From assembly GCA_023375785.1 (NCBI GenBank), contig SZWC01001519.1:5097-46420 (forward strand): DNA of 41,324 nt, written 5' to 3'. Position numbers and translations under genes: made by a program. The notes below the pieces were generated by a model. That model was not told where the DNA came from. It saw only the letters and a list, made by a program, of their open reading frames with translations, and did not search any database. This document shows, one piece after another, positions 9,379-19,960 of the stretch. Numbering within the stretch: the first letter of the stretch is position 1; each line of letters begins with the position of its first letter. Origin of the DNA: Penium margaritaceum (lineage: Eukaryota > Streptophyta > Zygnematophyceae > Desmidiales > Peniaceae).

Positions 9379-10736
9379 GTGTGGATTCTTGGTTTCAAGA
9401 CTCAAAGTTTGGACAATTACGGATTGGTGGAGGCCGCAATAACATTTTGGCACGGAGAAAAAGTTGTTGTGCCAAACTCGGGAGACCTTCAAGCAAATGT
9501 TATCTCCCAGTTCCACAATCCCGCCGGTTGTGGGCCATGTGGGACCTTGAGAGACTGGACAGGCACTCTCGGACCACCATTGGTGGCCCGGATGGAGTGT
9601 CGATATCCGTGTGTATTACATGACATGCGACCCATGTCTTCGGAATAAGGCTAGTAACAAGAAGCCCGTTGGACTCCTCCAGCAGCTTCCCATTCTCGGG
9701 AGTCCATTCGAGTGCGTCAGCATGGACTTCATTACAGGTCGTCCTGACACGGCCCGTGGCCACGATCTAATACTTGTGGTTGTGGATCTTTTGACAAAGA
9801 TGATACACTTTATTCCTACAACAACTGATGTGAATGTAGAGGAGACCGCTCGTCTCTTCTTTGAGGGTGTCGTAAACAACCACGGCTTGCCATGCCGCAT
9901 TATCTCCAATGGAGATCAGAAATTTGCTAATAAGTTCTTGCAAAAGACAAACAGAGTGCATGAACCGCACTCCGGAACCAATGCTTCGCATGTACGTAGA
10001 CTATGTCATAAATGACTGGGACAAATTCCTAGTACCGGGAGAGTTTGCGGTGAATGACTCAGTGAAGGAGTCTACATAGTTCACAACATTTGTGTTGAAC
10101 AATGGTCGGCATCAAGTGGTGCCCTCTTCATTCGTGAAGAGTGAGAGTACAGGAGGACAGGTTCCTTCTGCTCAACCCTTTGTTGAGTGCATTGACTCCT
10201 TGTTACAGGAGGTGAAGGGTCACCTTCAAGCTGCTCGGCAACGACAGAAGGCATATGTCGACAAAAGTCGCCGTGAGGTCTCATTTGACATGGGTGACAA
10301 AGTGTTGCTTAGTAGTAAGAATCTTCGGCTGAAGTTGCCAGGGGCGCGAAAACTTCTACCGAACTGGATTGGGCCGTTTTCCAGCGTTGCACGCATTGGG
10401 CTAGTGGCATACCGATTGTTGCTTCCGCCGAGTATGAAGATACATGATCCGTTTCATGTGTGCCTATTGGCTCCATACACGATAGTGGGAACCGTTCAGC
10501 TACCACCGGCAGTCCTTGTTGCTAATGGCCAATACGAGGTTCTTCGCCTACTCCAGCACCTAGAGCGTACTCTCCGGTTGCGGGTTGTTAGGGAATGCCT
10601 TGTTCATTGGGCCGGGTGTGGACCTGAACATAACTCATGGGAAGCCGAATCTCGGTTGCCCATAGGGGTGGTCAATGAGTATTGGAGCAAGCTGGCAGCT
10701 CAAAAGGATCAACGCATGTCAGGGGATACCACCTAA
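9379..10736 (+). pseudogene. Integrase with C-terminal chromodomain of A2
   Basis: The N-terminal HHCC zinc region lies at about 9480-9660 (a His, a Gly-His in a shifted frame, then Cys-Asp-Pro-Cys). The catalytic core has the first Asp in Ser-Met-Asp-Phe-Ile-Thr (about 9720-9735). The second position reads Ser-Asn-Gly-Asp, so Asp has become Asn (about 9906-9911). The third, Glu, lies only about 15 codons further on (about 9955) instead of about 35, showing a deletion of the intervening loop plus a frameshift. The open frame 10092-10736 (214 codons) carries the integrase C-terminal fold and a chromodomain (about 10530-10670, Cys-Leu-Val-His-Trp-Ala-Gly-Cys-Gly-Pro-Glu-His-Asn-Ser-Trp-Glu). 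Chromodomains direct integration of chromoviruses to marked chromatin. Confidence 0.85.
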
Positions 10737-11005
10737 ACACGGAAAAAGTGAACAACATTCCTGCAGAGCGGCATTCATGGACTGCAACCATATGAGGTTG
10801 GAGACGCCCTACATGGTTGTCACGCAGATGCTCCAGCCTAAAGGGGGGAGGCCGTGATGACCGACAAGTTGCAGCTTAGGTCCAAGTACCATGCACATGA
10901 TCATGTTTAGCTTGTAATTGAAATCATTCATTTTTCTTTCACAATGTTGATGACTCACTGACTGGCAATCATGCTTGTGGTTCGTGAACCGGGACTATTC
11001 ATGAT

Positions 11006-11018
11006 AAGTGGGGACAAA
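11006..11018 (+). promoter_or_regulatory. Likely polypurine tract of A2
   Basis: The purine-rich aagtggggacaaa abuts the TG of the 3' LTR, the usual site for plus-strand priming. A second purine run (aaaggggggagg, about 10840-10852) lies 170 bp upstream and could be an additional or former tract. Confidence 0.5.
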
Positions 11019-11727
11019 TGTAACGGGAGGGCTGGTTCGGCCCTCCCTCCTCGCTGAAGCTAGGGGTGGTTGCGCACCACTCCTCGCGTCAGCGAGGGCT
11101 GGCTGGCGGCCAGCACTTCACTGGCCGTTGGCCAGCTCGCTGCTCGCCGGCTGGACGGCCGGCGGTCGGCCAAGTGACCGGCTGGTCACCAGCCGGCCAG
11201 CCGCCAACCGTCGATCGCGGCCTTAGCCCTATCGGCGGCTGAGGGGCCACGAGGACCTCGAGGGTGAGGCCTCGTGACCTCGTGCCCCCCCCCCCTCGCC
11301 CTCCTTGCAAGCAAGTAAGTGAGGACGAGGGATGGCGAGAGCAAGGTGAGAGCGAGGAACGAGGGGTGCACACAAGAGAAGTCAGTGCGAAATCGCCGAC
11401 CGTGCCTCGCACGCGACGATTTTTCGCCAATGCATAAAAAACGAAACCAATTTTGTTTAGGAAAAACAATGAGTTTCAAAACCAGAAAACTCGTGTAAAT
11501 GCACGAGTTTTAGGTAAAAACCCCCGGGTCCCAAAACCAGGTGTGAGGTTAAAAACGGAATGGGCCTCCAAAGACTCAAAATATTCGAGTCTCCTTGCTC
11601 TGGGTCGTTGGTAACGATTGCCCCTTGGTCCTAAGAAGGGGGAAAGCCCCTGGCGCGGACTTATAACGCCATTCTGCGAACTTTGACAACGAATTCAGAG
11701 CAGGAGCTCGAGGCTCGACCCGTTACT
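11019..11727 (+). repeat. 3' LTR of A2
   Basis: It starts TGTAACGGG and ends ...gacCCGTTACT, close to the CCCGTTACA end seen in A3. It matches the 5' LTR along its length with many substitutions and small indels. It has the double hairpin (second hairpin at 11049-11097), an 11-base C run (11285-11295) and the aactcgtg/cacgagtt stem near 11487-11509. The right border is followed almost at once by the 155-bp repeat. Confidence 0.88.
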
Positions 11728-11730
11728 GTT

Positions 11731-11885
11731 CAATCAAATTCATCTATTTCCTCAACAAATTTGAAGAAGAATTAATACAACCATGTCCTTTGATGCTCGT
11801 ATTTAAGGTGTTTGGGACTAAAATTATTTTGTTGTGGATAAGAAGTTAAGATGTGCAAAAATTAGCAAACCTAGATGAATAATGT
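11731..11885 (+). repeat. Right copy of the 155-bp direct repeat flanking A2
   Basis: It is homologous to 3455-3609 from aatcaaattcatc to gatgaataatgt. After it the sequence continues as unique DNA (cccttttttcatg), whereas after the left copy the LTR begins. This arrangement looks like a target duplication about thirty times longer than normal. Confidence 0.8.
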
Positions 11886-12955
11886 CCCTTTTTTCATGTG
11901 TGCACGTGCACCAATCTATGTTCTACCATTCGTACAGCCAACTCGGTCATCGATGGTAAGTGTGAAGGGGAGAGGTTGGCAAATGCCTCTAGTGCAAGTA
12001 GTGTGAGTTGTGTCAGTTGTTTCAATCACACACGAGTAGTGTTAGTGGTGTGGGACAAGTTAGCGACGTTTGCTATGTGAATGAGGCAAGCACTCTGACG
12101 AGACCAAAAGAGCATGCAGTAAAATCAAGGATAAGAAAAAGGGCATAACAACCCTTCTACTCTATCCGCGAGGTGGTCAGTGACGTCCTGCCCGACGACT
12201 TAAGAGAAAGGACTGCCCTTCCCAATCGCTTCACCATGCTTGATCATTGCCATGCGCCACTCATCAAGCAAAGAAAAGTGGGGCATGTCGACCCTCTCAC
12301 GATTCTTGCTCCCATGCAAGAATCGCGATCGAGCGAAAACGTCCATTTTTTACATCGAGCGGAAATGCTCGTTCTGTTTTCTCTTCCTTACTCGCAAACT
12401 GTGAATGTTTGACATTCAAACATTGTTCAAACCCTATCCCGATTTACATTTGGGGTATTAGGGTTTTACTTTTGTGCGGGCTCCTGCTGTGCCCCACGGT
12501 AGCGGGGCCCAACAGGTTCCCTTTCAACAGATGAGGAGTCTCGTACTCCCCATGCGAACCATAGCCCCCCCCCCCACTAACATTCACAAGCCCCTCAAAT
12601 GAGGGGTTTGTGAATGTTTAAAGAGATTGATAACGTCAGAATGTCGACACGACATCGCATGCAGCATCGACATGCTGTGTTCTCGTTGTCTGTGGGTAAA
12701 TTTTCAATATTCTCAGGTCAGTGGGTAGGGGAGTCTTATTCATCCAAATGCCGGATAGGGCAAACACAAAATGAAATTTCTTGGGTGATCCCTACATGTA
12801 CCCAAGAAAAAAACCAGGCAATTTTTCAAACTGAATTAGCAAGATCAGCTCGAAATCCTTCACATAGGAACACATAAATACTTCAAAAGTCAAGAATATG
12901 TTCAAAACAAAGGACCACATCACTACCAAAATTCAGAACTGATAGTTCTAAAACC
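11886..12955. other. Segment X, non-coding, with two inverted repeats
   Basis: Together with 3416-3606 this separates the two halves of relic RT A1, so it looks like a roughly 1.2-kb insertion older than A2. I find no coding similarity. It holds a perfect 9-bp stem with a 3-base loop (12404-12424, aatgtttga/tcaaacatt), a 19-bp near-perfect stem (12579-12618) that shares the gtgaatgtt word, and an 11-base C run (12565-12575). A non-autonomous element is possible, but no terminal repeats are proven. Confidence 0.45.
12579..12618. repeat. 19-bp inverted repeat
   Basis: Arms aacattcacaagcccctca and tgaggggtttgtgaatgtt pair at 18 of 19 positions with only two bases (AA) between them. Such a near-perfect palindrome can form a cruciform or an RNA hairpin. 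The end word is also found at 12401-12410 in the opposite sense. Confidence 0.85.
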
Positions 12956-14465
12956 ACCAGGATATCTGGCAAGAGGGTTGATTGAGCTGAGTGGCTCACC
13001 GTACGAGGCCAGGATTGTTTTCTGTGAACAATTGGGTTGGTGTATTAGAAATCTGTGTGGATGTACGGTCGTCAAACAAGCTCACGGTGAAAAATCGACT
13101 ACCCTTGCCGCGCACTAAGGACCTCTCTAATCAACTCAACGAAGAAATTGTTTTCTCGTACTTTGATTTGTCATAGGTTTACCCTCACATTTGTCTTGTG
13201 GAAGATGATGTGCTCATAACGGGTTTCCAGAAACATCTGGGACGTTATGGGTTTCTGACTCCATACTTTGGGTTGAAGACCACCTGAGGAATTGTCCATG
13301 GAGAGATGAAGAAGTGTTGCCAAGCAACTCGACCTTTTTTTATTGCATTACCTACTTTTCTCTAAGAGAATGAAACAACACGTGGATCATGTACGTAAAA
13401 CGTTTTATGCAGACCTGAGCAAGTGCAATTTTGTACAAAATGAGCTCTAGTACATTAGCGACATCGTTAGATATGAAGGTATCAATGTCAACCAACAAAA
13501 GTTCTAAGCAGTAGTGGATTGGTCGTGCCCACAATCTGTTGGGCAGATTTGATCTTGTCTCGGCCTTACAAACCACAAGATTCTTACACAGGTATGCGGA
13601 GCTCATCACACTCCTCACCAGACTTTCACAAAAGGATAAACACTCGGAATGGACACCAGACAACATAAATGCTTTCCTCAAAGTCAAAGAACTTCTTTCC
13701 ATCACTCTTGGCTTTGCTCTTCTACATTGATCACAATGCTAGAAGGTGCGGTCTGACGTGTAGGTGGTATGACTTGGGATTGTTCTCATGCCAAACTGTC
13801 ACACTATTACGTATGAGAGCCAAAAGCTCATCCCCACAAAAACGTGATACACGAGTGGTGATCATGAGCTCATGGCTTTGATACACGTTTTCAAGGTGTG
13901 GTGTTGTTACCTCAAAGGTGCAGAGGGAGGTGTGATGGTTGTGACCGGCCATAATCCATTGTTGTTGTTTTCTAATACAAGTGAATCTATGAAGGCAACA
14001 AGAGCATTACAATAAATACCTTAGTCGGTTCTCGTTAACATGGAAGACTTGGTAGGGACGCATCAACGTGGTTGATCCACTAAGCCGGCAGCTTGTGAAA
14101 ATCAAAGCTACCACTGACATCAATGCGTTTTTTATGACACTTACGGTAGCATTTACGCAGATATGTGACGCTCCCGCACCTCTGCGACAACCACCTCAAG
14201 AGGTTATTCATTGCAATGACTTTGTAAAAAACATCCAAATGAGATACTGTGTGGATTGAGTCTCGTAACCTGGCAAAACACGGGTTGATAAAATCTCTAA
14301 GCATTTGCTGGCACGGAGAATAAATCAACGTGCCAAACTCGGGAAAATTTTGAGCGAAGATGATCTCCTAGTTCCACATTTGTGGCTGCCTATGTGGGAT
14401 CACAAAAGGGGGATATGCGGTCTCTGGACACTACTGGTGGCCAAGATTGAGTGTCAGTTATTTTA
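12956..14465 (+). pseudogene. Second half of relic pol of A1 (RT, RNase H, start of integrase)
   Basis: The RT begins at Gly-Tyr-Leu-Ala-Arg-Gly-Leu-Ile-Glu-Leu-Ser-Gly-Ser-Pro-Tyr, exactly where block 1 stopped. It continues with Lys-Leu-Thr-Val-Lys-Asn-Arg-Leu-Pro-Leu-Pro-Arg (about 13078-13115) and a decayed thumb (13420-13690). RNase H-like sequence follows at about 13735-14100 (with gttgatccactaagccggcagc, matching A2 9200-9225). The start of the integrase zinc region lies at about 14310-14465. The catalytic YxDD region (near 13330-13380) is deleted. Frames are broken many times. Confidence 0.75.
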
Positions 14466-14504
14466 ATTAATACACGGATGAAAAAATCAGATCGTAACAA
14501 ATTC

Positions 14505-14737
14505 TGCGAGCTCACTAGTTCAAGGCTATAAGTTTCTTGTTTCAGTCCCACAACAAGGGGTAAGATTTAGAACAAAACAGGCCTCTGGATATTGTAAATA
14601 TTGTCCTTTCCCTGCTTATGGTCATTGATGATGATTTTCAGTTAGTGAGGGAGGAAGAACACCCCCCTTTGTGGACTCGAATCGCCATTCTCTGAACTAT
14701 GATGATGAACCAGAACAATAGTAGGAGATGAATTTGG
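14505..14737 (+). repeat. Remnant of the 3' LTR of A1
   Basis: It aligns with the second half of the A2 LTR. It has ttcaaggctataag, tcccacaacaaggggtaaga, aggcctctggatattg, ggtcattgatgatgattttcagt, ggaagaacacccccctttgtggactcgaatcgccattctctgaac and gatgatgaacc in the same order. The GC-rich hairpin half and the terminus are lost. Confidence 0.65.
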
Positions 14738-15505
14738 TACAGACACACATTACCACATGCAACATTTATCAGCCTCACCCACATGGGACAATCAATAGCA
14801 TTTAGTTAAGGTCACGATCTTCTCTTTTAACCGATGATGCATTCCCTCACTCTTTCAAGCTCCCTTGCTTTCTCCCTTGCCTGGTTCTATTGTCGTTAAG
14901 CGTTAGAGCAGTGGGGGAATTTCTAAGTTAGTGAAATGTCCCCAGTTTGCACCACAGTTAAGAGGAATGACACAACTCTGTTTACTTTGAATGAGCCGTG
15001 CCCCCAGTTTTGAACGTTGATTCTATGAGGCCCCGACACTGAAAGAAAAAGAAGCATGTCCCCATTCAAGGAATTAATGTGTAATGTAACCTCGGCCAGT
15101 ATTCGTAATGGGTGAACTGGGGGCAACTTTGTAACATTGCCTCCAATTCCATGGTTTTCAACATGGTTTTTATCTCACATTTACAACTTGTCAATTGACG
15201 GCTGTCTTCAAGTACGTGGTCTTCCTGTCAGAGTAAGAAAAATAATTAGAAGGTATTTGTCTCTGGTTTGTTGAGGTTTCAAGTGTTGTACAAGCGGAAA
15301 CACAGAGTGAATATCAAGCGTAAATGAACTATTCATTTCATGTTTTACAAAATGCAATATTTTTGTGGTATCGTCTCACTAAACTACAAGGCTGTGGCAT
15401 TATTCTCATAAAGTTCGAACCAAGGTCACGGCTGGGGCACAATTCATTCAATTTATAAAAGTGGGGACATGGGACCAATTGAATCCAAAGTTTTTTTGAA
15501 GTATG

Positions 15506-15540
15506 CATAATGGCGTCCACCTTGGTGGACCGCCATTATG
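15506..15540. repeat. Near-perfect palindrome, 16-bp stem
   Basis: cataatggcgtccacc is followed after TT by ggtggaccgccattatg. The arms pair completely except for one extra C in the right arm. It is in otherwise unremarkable DNA and could be the relic of a small inverted-repeat element. Confidence 0.8.
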
Positions 15541-16756
15541 GTGGGGGGTTTTCTCCCTTTTTTCACAATGGGGGAAATCACAATGATTATTTAAATGCAG
15601 GATCAAGGATTTGTAGTGCCCAGAAGGTTATTTCTTTCATTTTAACCCTGTCTCCGCATTGAAGGCCACAAATGAAGAGTCTCACAATTTGAACTCCTTT
15701 GTTTGCACAAGTTCTTCAATAACAAATCTCAGATTTTGTACTAAACAAACTTGGTATTCTTCCAGACACGGTGACAAAAAATTTTCATAATCAAAGCACT
15801 TCCAATAATTTTGTGCCAATTTCTTCTATTTTCACTCAATCGCTCTCACTTGCTGTTCTCCTTGTCCTTGCTCCCCCTCGATGTCGTTGAAATATGGGCT
15901 TAGGCAAGGACTTTTTCTACTAGCCCTACCCTCGTCGCCTCGTAGTCTCTTGACCATTAGTGTAGCCATCACTTGCAATGGCTCCAAGTGTTTCCTTCTA
16001 GTATACGACAAGGTTTTCTTGTATAAGAGAATAGAAATTATGGCTTTGTAGTGTCGAGCTTAAGTGAAACAGAGTACATCACCCCTCATATGTTATGCTA
16101 GGAAACACCTAACTATGTCTTTCTCTACGTCATTTACATCTCCAAATCTGTTGCATTACTTAATTGTGAGGGGTGATGTTCATGGCCAAGAATGATGGCA
16201 TGTATCACTTCTAGACAAACCACATGTTGGAGTGCAATAAGATGTTTTTCAACAAAATGTTGCTCACCATGTTGTGCAAGATTGCATTCCTACCAATGGC
16301 GCCTCTGTTGCTTGTGCTAATACACGAATGTGATGATTGTCTTGTGAAAAGTATTAAATATTCATATTCATGTGTGGTTTACATGTTGTTAGATGTGTGC
16401 GGTAGGTGTTCTCAGCTAAAAGCATTTTATAACCACTGTAATTTCTTCCTCTTGTACCTCTATCCTACATATATCAAATTTTTTATCCCTCTCTCCTACC
16501 CCTCTATTACGTGTGGTTTTTGCGAGCCAGGAGATGTCCATTGTAATTGGAAGGAAACCTCAAATGGATCAGGACAGAGAGTACATGATTGAAGACCGCC
16601 AAGACGGAAGAGTGACAAAAGCTCAAGTGCTATGGCAACAATGTGGTGTACAATAGTTTTAAGTCTCCCAACAACCCATGAGATGTTGATAATGTTCTTA
16701 AGGGATATTTATATGGCAGCGACCATGACTACGTAACCCACTAAGGCATTAAAGGT

Positions 16757-16769
16757 GGGGGGGGGGGGG
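16757..16769 (+). repeat. 13-base G homopolymer
   Basis: An uninterrupted run of 13 G. Similar C or G runs lie at 4113-4128, 11285-11295 and 12565-12575. They are prone to sequencing error and can form quadruplex structures. Confidence 0.9.
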
Positions 16770-18024
16770 AGTTCTACATCCTTGAAGTACTCAAGTCCAT
16801 GATTCTCACACGTAAGCACTGATGTCCTTGTATTTGTAGCCCAACGTGTGCCAAGCGTTTTGCACCAACACGTAAAGGGCATGTTGGCCACTTGCAATAA
16901 CCTTCAGTGTTCCATTCCCAATGTTTTTTAGTAGACCTACCACCATTATAGAACAGACAACTGAAGTCTTATGATTCTTGTTAACATTTCAACAATACTC
17001 GGTTGCCCTTTCTCATTAGTGTTTATTGACAATGACCAGCCTAACTCTGCTATACCCACCGTTTGGACCTTCGGATTCTCTCCACGCCATGATTCGCACA
17101 AAAAGAACATGGTACTCACTTTACACAAAAATGCTTCTTGTACCCACCTTTCACGGAGCACCTCAGATCATGCGTGCCGTATACACTACTGCAAACCAAT
17201 TCATGTTACACCGGTTGCGGAGGAATTACTTTGAAAAGGCGGGCATCAGAAGTATTATTTTTATGTGTCATTGATTTTGATAACCAATTCTACAACCCAT
17301 GAAATGAGCCCCGACTCATGTACCATCAAAATGACTTGATGCGAAGTAGAAATTTAGATAGTATATGTATCTGCATAAATGTACAATTGACCCCTGCTTT
17401 ATTAGGCCCTTTGAGCAGCGGGATTGAAACTATGAAGACCGAGGCAAATATGACATCATACTCATGCAGAAACTGTCATAAAACTGCCTCATATCTGAAC
17501 ACAAACCAGTGCTATCGTATGTGAACCTTAACAAGATCCGAATGGAGTCTAACAATCGCATGTCTCACTCATGCGATAGGTTGCCGAGTGGACGTTGCCA
17601 ATTTTCATCCACATGCAAATGGCGCCACCTGGCGGATACTTCGGGAACAGGCAACATGGTGTCAGCGTTGCTCAGTCGACACTGACGTGCCTCCCCTTGT
17701 CGGTATTCCGGCCCCAAGTACATGGAAGGATTAATGTTTTTTCCATCCCCTTTTAATGTGCTGTCCCCACTTGCATGGTTAGCGACGGTTGTCATTGTGG
17801 TAAGTTGACTAACTGCCATGCGATATGGACATTCTCTCTCATCATCCGTATGGGTCGCGACCATTGAACCATTGTTCATAAGTAGTCTTCATGTCCTTTC
17901 AATGTCGCTGCTTTGTCACAATGGGCCTCTATCTCCGGGATGGCTCTCCACCTCGCCTTAACAACGGGTGGGTTTGTCAAGTGCACATGGTGGATAGGAT
18001 GAATGTTAAGTTGCATGGAAAACA

Positions 18025-19575
18025 TTGTTCTACCCACTTTTGGCCAAGATTCCCGCCACATTTTGCGTCACTGGAGGAGACTACTCGGATGAGGAGGACG
18101 AAGATCCTCTTGAGGTTTTGGTCTCCTGTTACCACCCCGAGTCCTTGTTCCTCTTCACTGACTGTGAGGAGCACGAGTACAACTGTCAAGTCTGTGTTTC
18201 AAAGCGCATGACCCCACGCTCCCATGAGCGTGTTGAAGAGCGTACAATGCGGATTGGAGGCAGTCAACATGACCTTCCATCTTGTGGTTACCATGCCGGT
18301 GGGTCGAACATACTAACTATGTAGATATGGCACCGCACCAGTTGGTGTTGGACATCCTGCTATGTCCAAGTACGATGTCCGCTTGCCACCAAACCTTGTA
18401 TGCTCTTGTCAATGATTTGCTTTCATCTCTCTCACACTTTAATACGTTTCTTTTGTGCAGGGTCGTTGGATGAGGAAACTCCACTGCCCTCACCAGAGAA
18501 AACCGGCAAGGACCTGCAAGCCACTCTTTCTCCAGGCGCTCGCAAGCGCAAAGCAAGATACAAAGATCTCCATGGTTGCCAGGCCTTTGACAGCATGGAG
18601 GCTTGTCTTGAAGCTATCCAAGATTTCAACGTCGACCGTAACATGCCCCTTTCCTCGATCCATAGTGAGCTAACCCGATTGGAGGTTCGCTGCGGTCGGT
18701 GGAAGACCACGGGCTGTGTATGGTTGCAGAAGGCGTGCTACCAGGAGAAGCACGGAATCATGGCCATCATTGAGTATGTTGACAGCCACAAGTGCATTCC
18801 CAGAAGGGAGGCCAGGCATGCCGTGTTGCATGAGTGCTACGCCACATTGAGAAGACGGTCAAGAAGGAGCCCTCAATCGACACGAAGTCACTGTAGTAAA
18901 TTGTTGAGGCCCGCATAGGCGAGAAGGTGGAATACCCAGTTTTCTACTGAGCCAAGCAGGCGGCCTAAGAGAAGCTGATGGGGGAGAACATGCTGTCCTA
19001 GTCTCTCTTACAAGGCTACATCGAAGAGGTTTGTATTCCCGCCTAGTCATCCTACTTCGTATTCGTGTTCCATTGTGAATTCTCCTTGTAGAAAAATGGC
19101 TACATATGTGCTCTATGCCCTGCAATTGAAGAGGGTGGACCCCTGGACCGTCGTGTCCAGGAGCAGGAGAAGAATGACCTGTTTTACCTGACATTTATCA
19201 CACCCGGGGCCTGTTGGGAGGGTTAGAACCATGTCCGTCGTCTCGTCACTATGGATGACACTTTTTTTTTAAAGACAAATTCAAACATGTCATGATGATT
19301 GCCCAATACTAGGACGCCAACAACTACTCCATTCCCATGGCATGGCCTCTTTACTGCCAAGAAGATAAAGACAAATGGACATGATTTGTTCAATAGCTGT
19401 CGCAGGCGTATTGCACAGTACGAGAGCGAGGCACTACCATCATTTGTAACTGTGACGATGGGCTCCTGGAAGCTATTGCCCGTGAGCTGCTTGGTGCAAT
19501 GTACACTTTTTGTGCACATCACATCGGGGAGAACGTCAAGTCCAAGGTGGGTAGGGTTGCCGCACATCTATTTTG
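18025..19575 (+). pseudogene. MULE transposase relic, N-terminal half with DDE core
   Basis: A Mutator-like transposase gene cut by the copia insertion. A possible upstream exon (18025-18315) is acidic. A plausible intron ends ttttgtgcag at 18461. The main frame (to about 18845) has an N-terminal zinc-type motif typical of plant MULEs (Val-Arg-Cys-Gly...Gly-Cys-Val-Trp...His-Lys-Cys, about 18685-18795). After a frameshift near 18845 the Tyr-X-Ala-Lys-Gln-Ala segment follows (about 18945-18970). The first catalytic region reads Met-Asp-Asp-Thr-Phe-Phe (about 19250-19268). Then come Lys-Phe-Lys-His-Val-Met-Met-Ile-Ala, Asn-Asn-Tyr-Ser-Ile-Pro-Met-Ala, Cys-Asp-Asp-Gly-Leu-Leu-Glu-Ala-Ile-Ala (second Asp, about 19450) and Cys-Ala-His-His-Ile-Gly-Glu-Asn-Val-Lys (about 19510-19540). 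There are many stops and at least two frameshifts, so it is inactive. Confidence 0.75.
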
Positions 19576-19792
19576 TGTTAGAAATGGGGCCAACCGGCTC
19601 AATCACAGGTCCACAGGATCAGGCATGGAGAAAATACCACATGCCTACTCCGATCATCAATCTGAATTCACCACATAAAAGATCAGGTGGCAAGTTGTCT
19701 ATGGTCCAAGTTTTGGGCCGATCCAACGCTCGCATGGGGAGAAATGAATTTCGGAAGTTTTCGGGGTCATATACCACAGGAATCTGGGCCAG
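19576..19792 (+). repeat. Truncated 5' LTR of the copia relic
   Basis: It matches 21467-21683 (tgttagaaatgggrccaacc through ccacaggaatctgggccag) with few differences. The remaining ~525 bp of LTR and the primer site are gone, and the next sequence (agatcacaaggagtgc) is internal. The deletion therefore ran from mid-LTR into the internal region. Confidence 0.88.
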
Positions 19793-19835
19793 AGATCACA
19801 AGGAGTGCTTCAAGTGGAAGAGGGACCAGAAAGAG

Positions 19836-19960
19836 CAGCATTCATAGCAGCAGCCTCAGTAGCAGCAGGCTCAGTAGGAGCAAAAACCACAGCAGCGGCA
19901 GTAGCAGGAGCAGCATTAGCAGCAGCAGCAGCAGCAATGGCAGCACCAGACGCAACAGAT
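19836..19960 (+). repeat. Imperfect CAG/GCA trinucleotide repeat
   Basis: An interrupted run of agcagcagc-like units with cagtag variants. In the frame that leads into RT it encodes an alanine-rich tract; other frames give Gln or Ser runs. It lies just upstream of the RT N-terminus and is probably a microsatellite expansion in the linker. Confidence 0.8.

Larger units (their letters stand above)
3607..11727 (+). mobile_element. Family-A Ty3/gypsy chromovirus A2, both LTRs present, coding decayed
   Basis: An 8.1-kb element in the order 5' LTR, primer site, ~850-bp leader, gag, unassigned domain, protease, RT, RNase H, integrase with chromodomain, purine tract, 3' LTR. This PR-RT-RH-IN order and the chromodomain define a Ty3/gypsy chromovirus. 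The LTRs begin TGTA(A/G)CGGG and end near CCGTKAC, an imperfect terminal inverted repeat. No 5-bp target duplication is visible at its borders (aataa versus gttca); about 155-bp direct repeats flank it instead. Several frameshifts, in-frame stops and lost active-site residues mean it is not autonomous. LTR divergence, roughly one base in six or seven by eye, points to an old insertion, though younger than A1. Confidence 0.9.
335..14737 (+). mobile_element. Family-A Ty3/gypsy chromovirus relic A1, split by nested insertions
   Basis: Two decayed blocks with the same orientation and family are read as one element. Block 1 (335-3415) aligns with gag, protease and the first part of RT of copy A2. 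Block 2 (12956-14465) picks up RT only a few codons after the point where block 1 stops, then continues through RNase H into the integrase N-terminus, and ends in an LTR remnant (14505-14737). About 9.5 kb lies between the blocks, including the whole of element A2. Both blocks have a similarly high density of stops and indels, and both are clearly more decayed than A2. The 5' LTR is outside the window or unrecognisable, and the integrase C-terminus and chromodomain are missing. Confidence 0.75.
14738..18024. other. Unrecognised intergenic stretch
   Basis: Mostly moderate to AT-rich sequence with short random frames. The longest plus-strand frame (16224-16592, 122 codons) is hydrophobic and low in complexity, and I match it to nothing. 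A minus-strand frame at 17565-17879 (104 codons) is also unmatched. Landmarks are a hairpin at 15506-15540 and a 13-base G run at 16757-16769. The part next to 18025 may be upstream DNA of the MULE. Confidence 0.4.

Noticed and set aside
10840..10860. 3' LTR start at TGATGACC after the aaaggggggagg purine run
   Set aside because: The 5' LTR and the A3 LTRs do not contain the following 160 bp; the shared LTR begins at TGTAACGGG (11019).
15410..15432. tRNA-like word gttcgaacc
   Set aside because: No second promoter box, acceptor stem or cloverleaf could be found around it.
16224..16592. 122-codon hydrophobic plus-strand frame as a membrane protein
   Set aside because: T-rich low-complexity composition, no motif, no supporting splice or promoter signals, and comparable random frames nearby.
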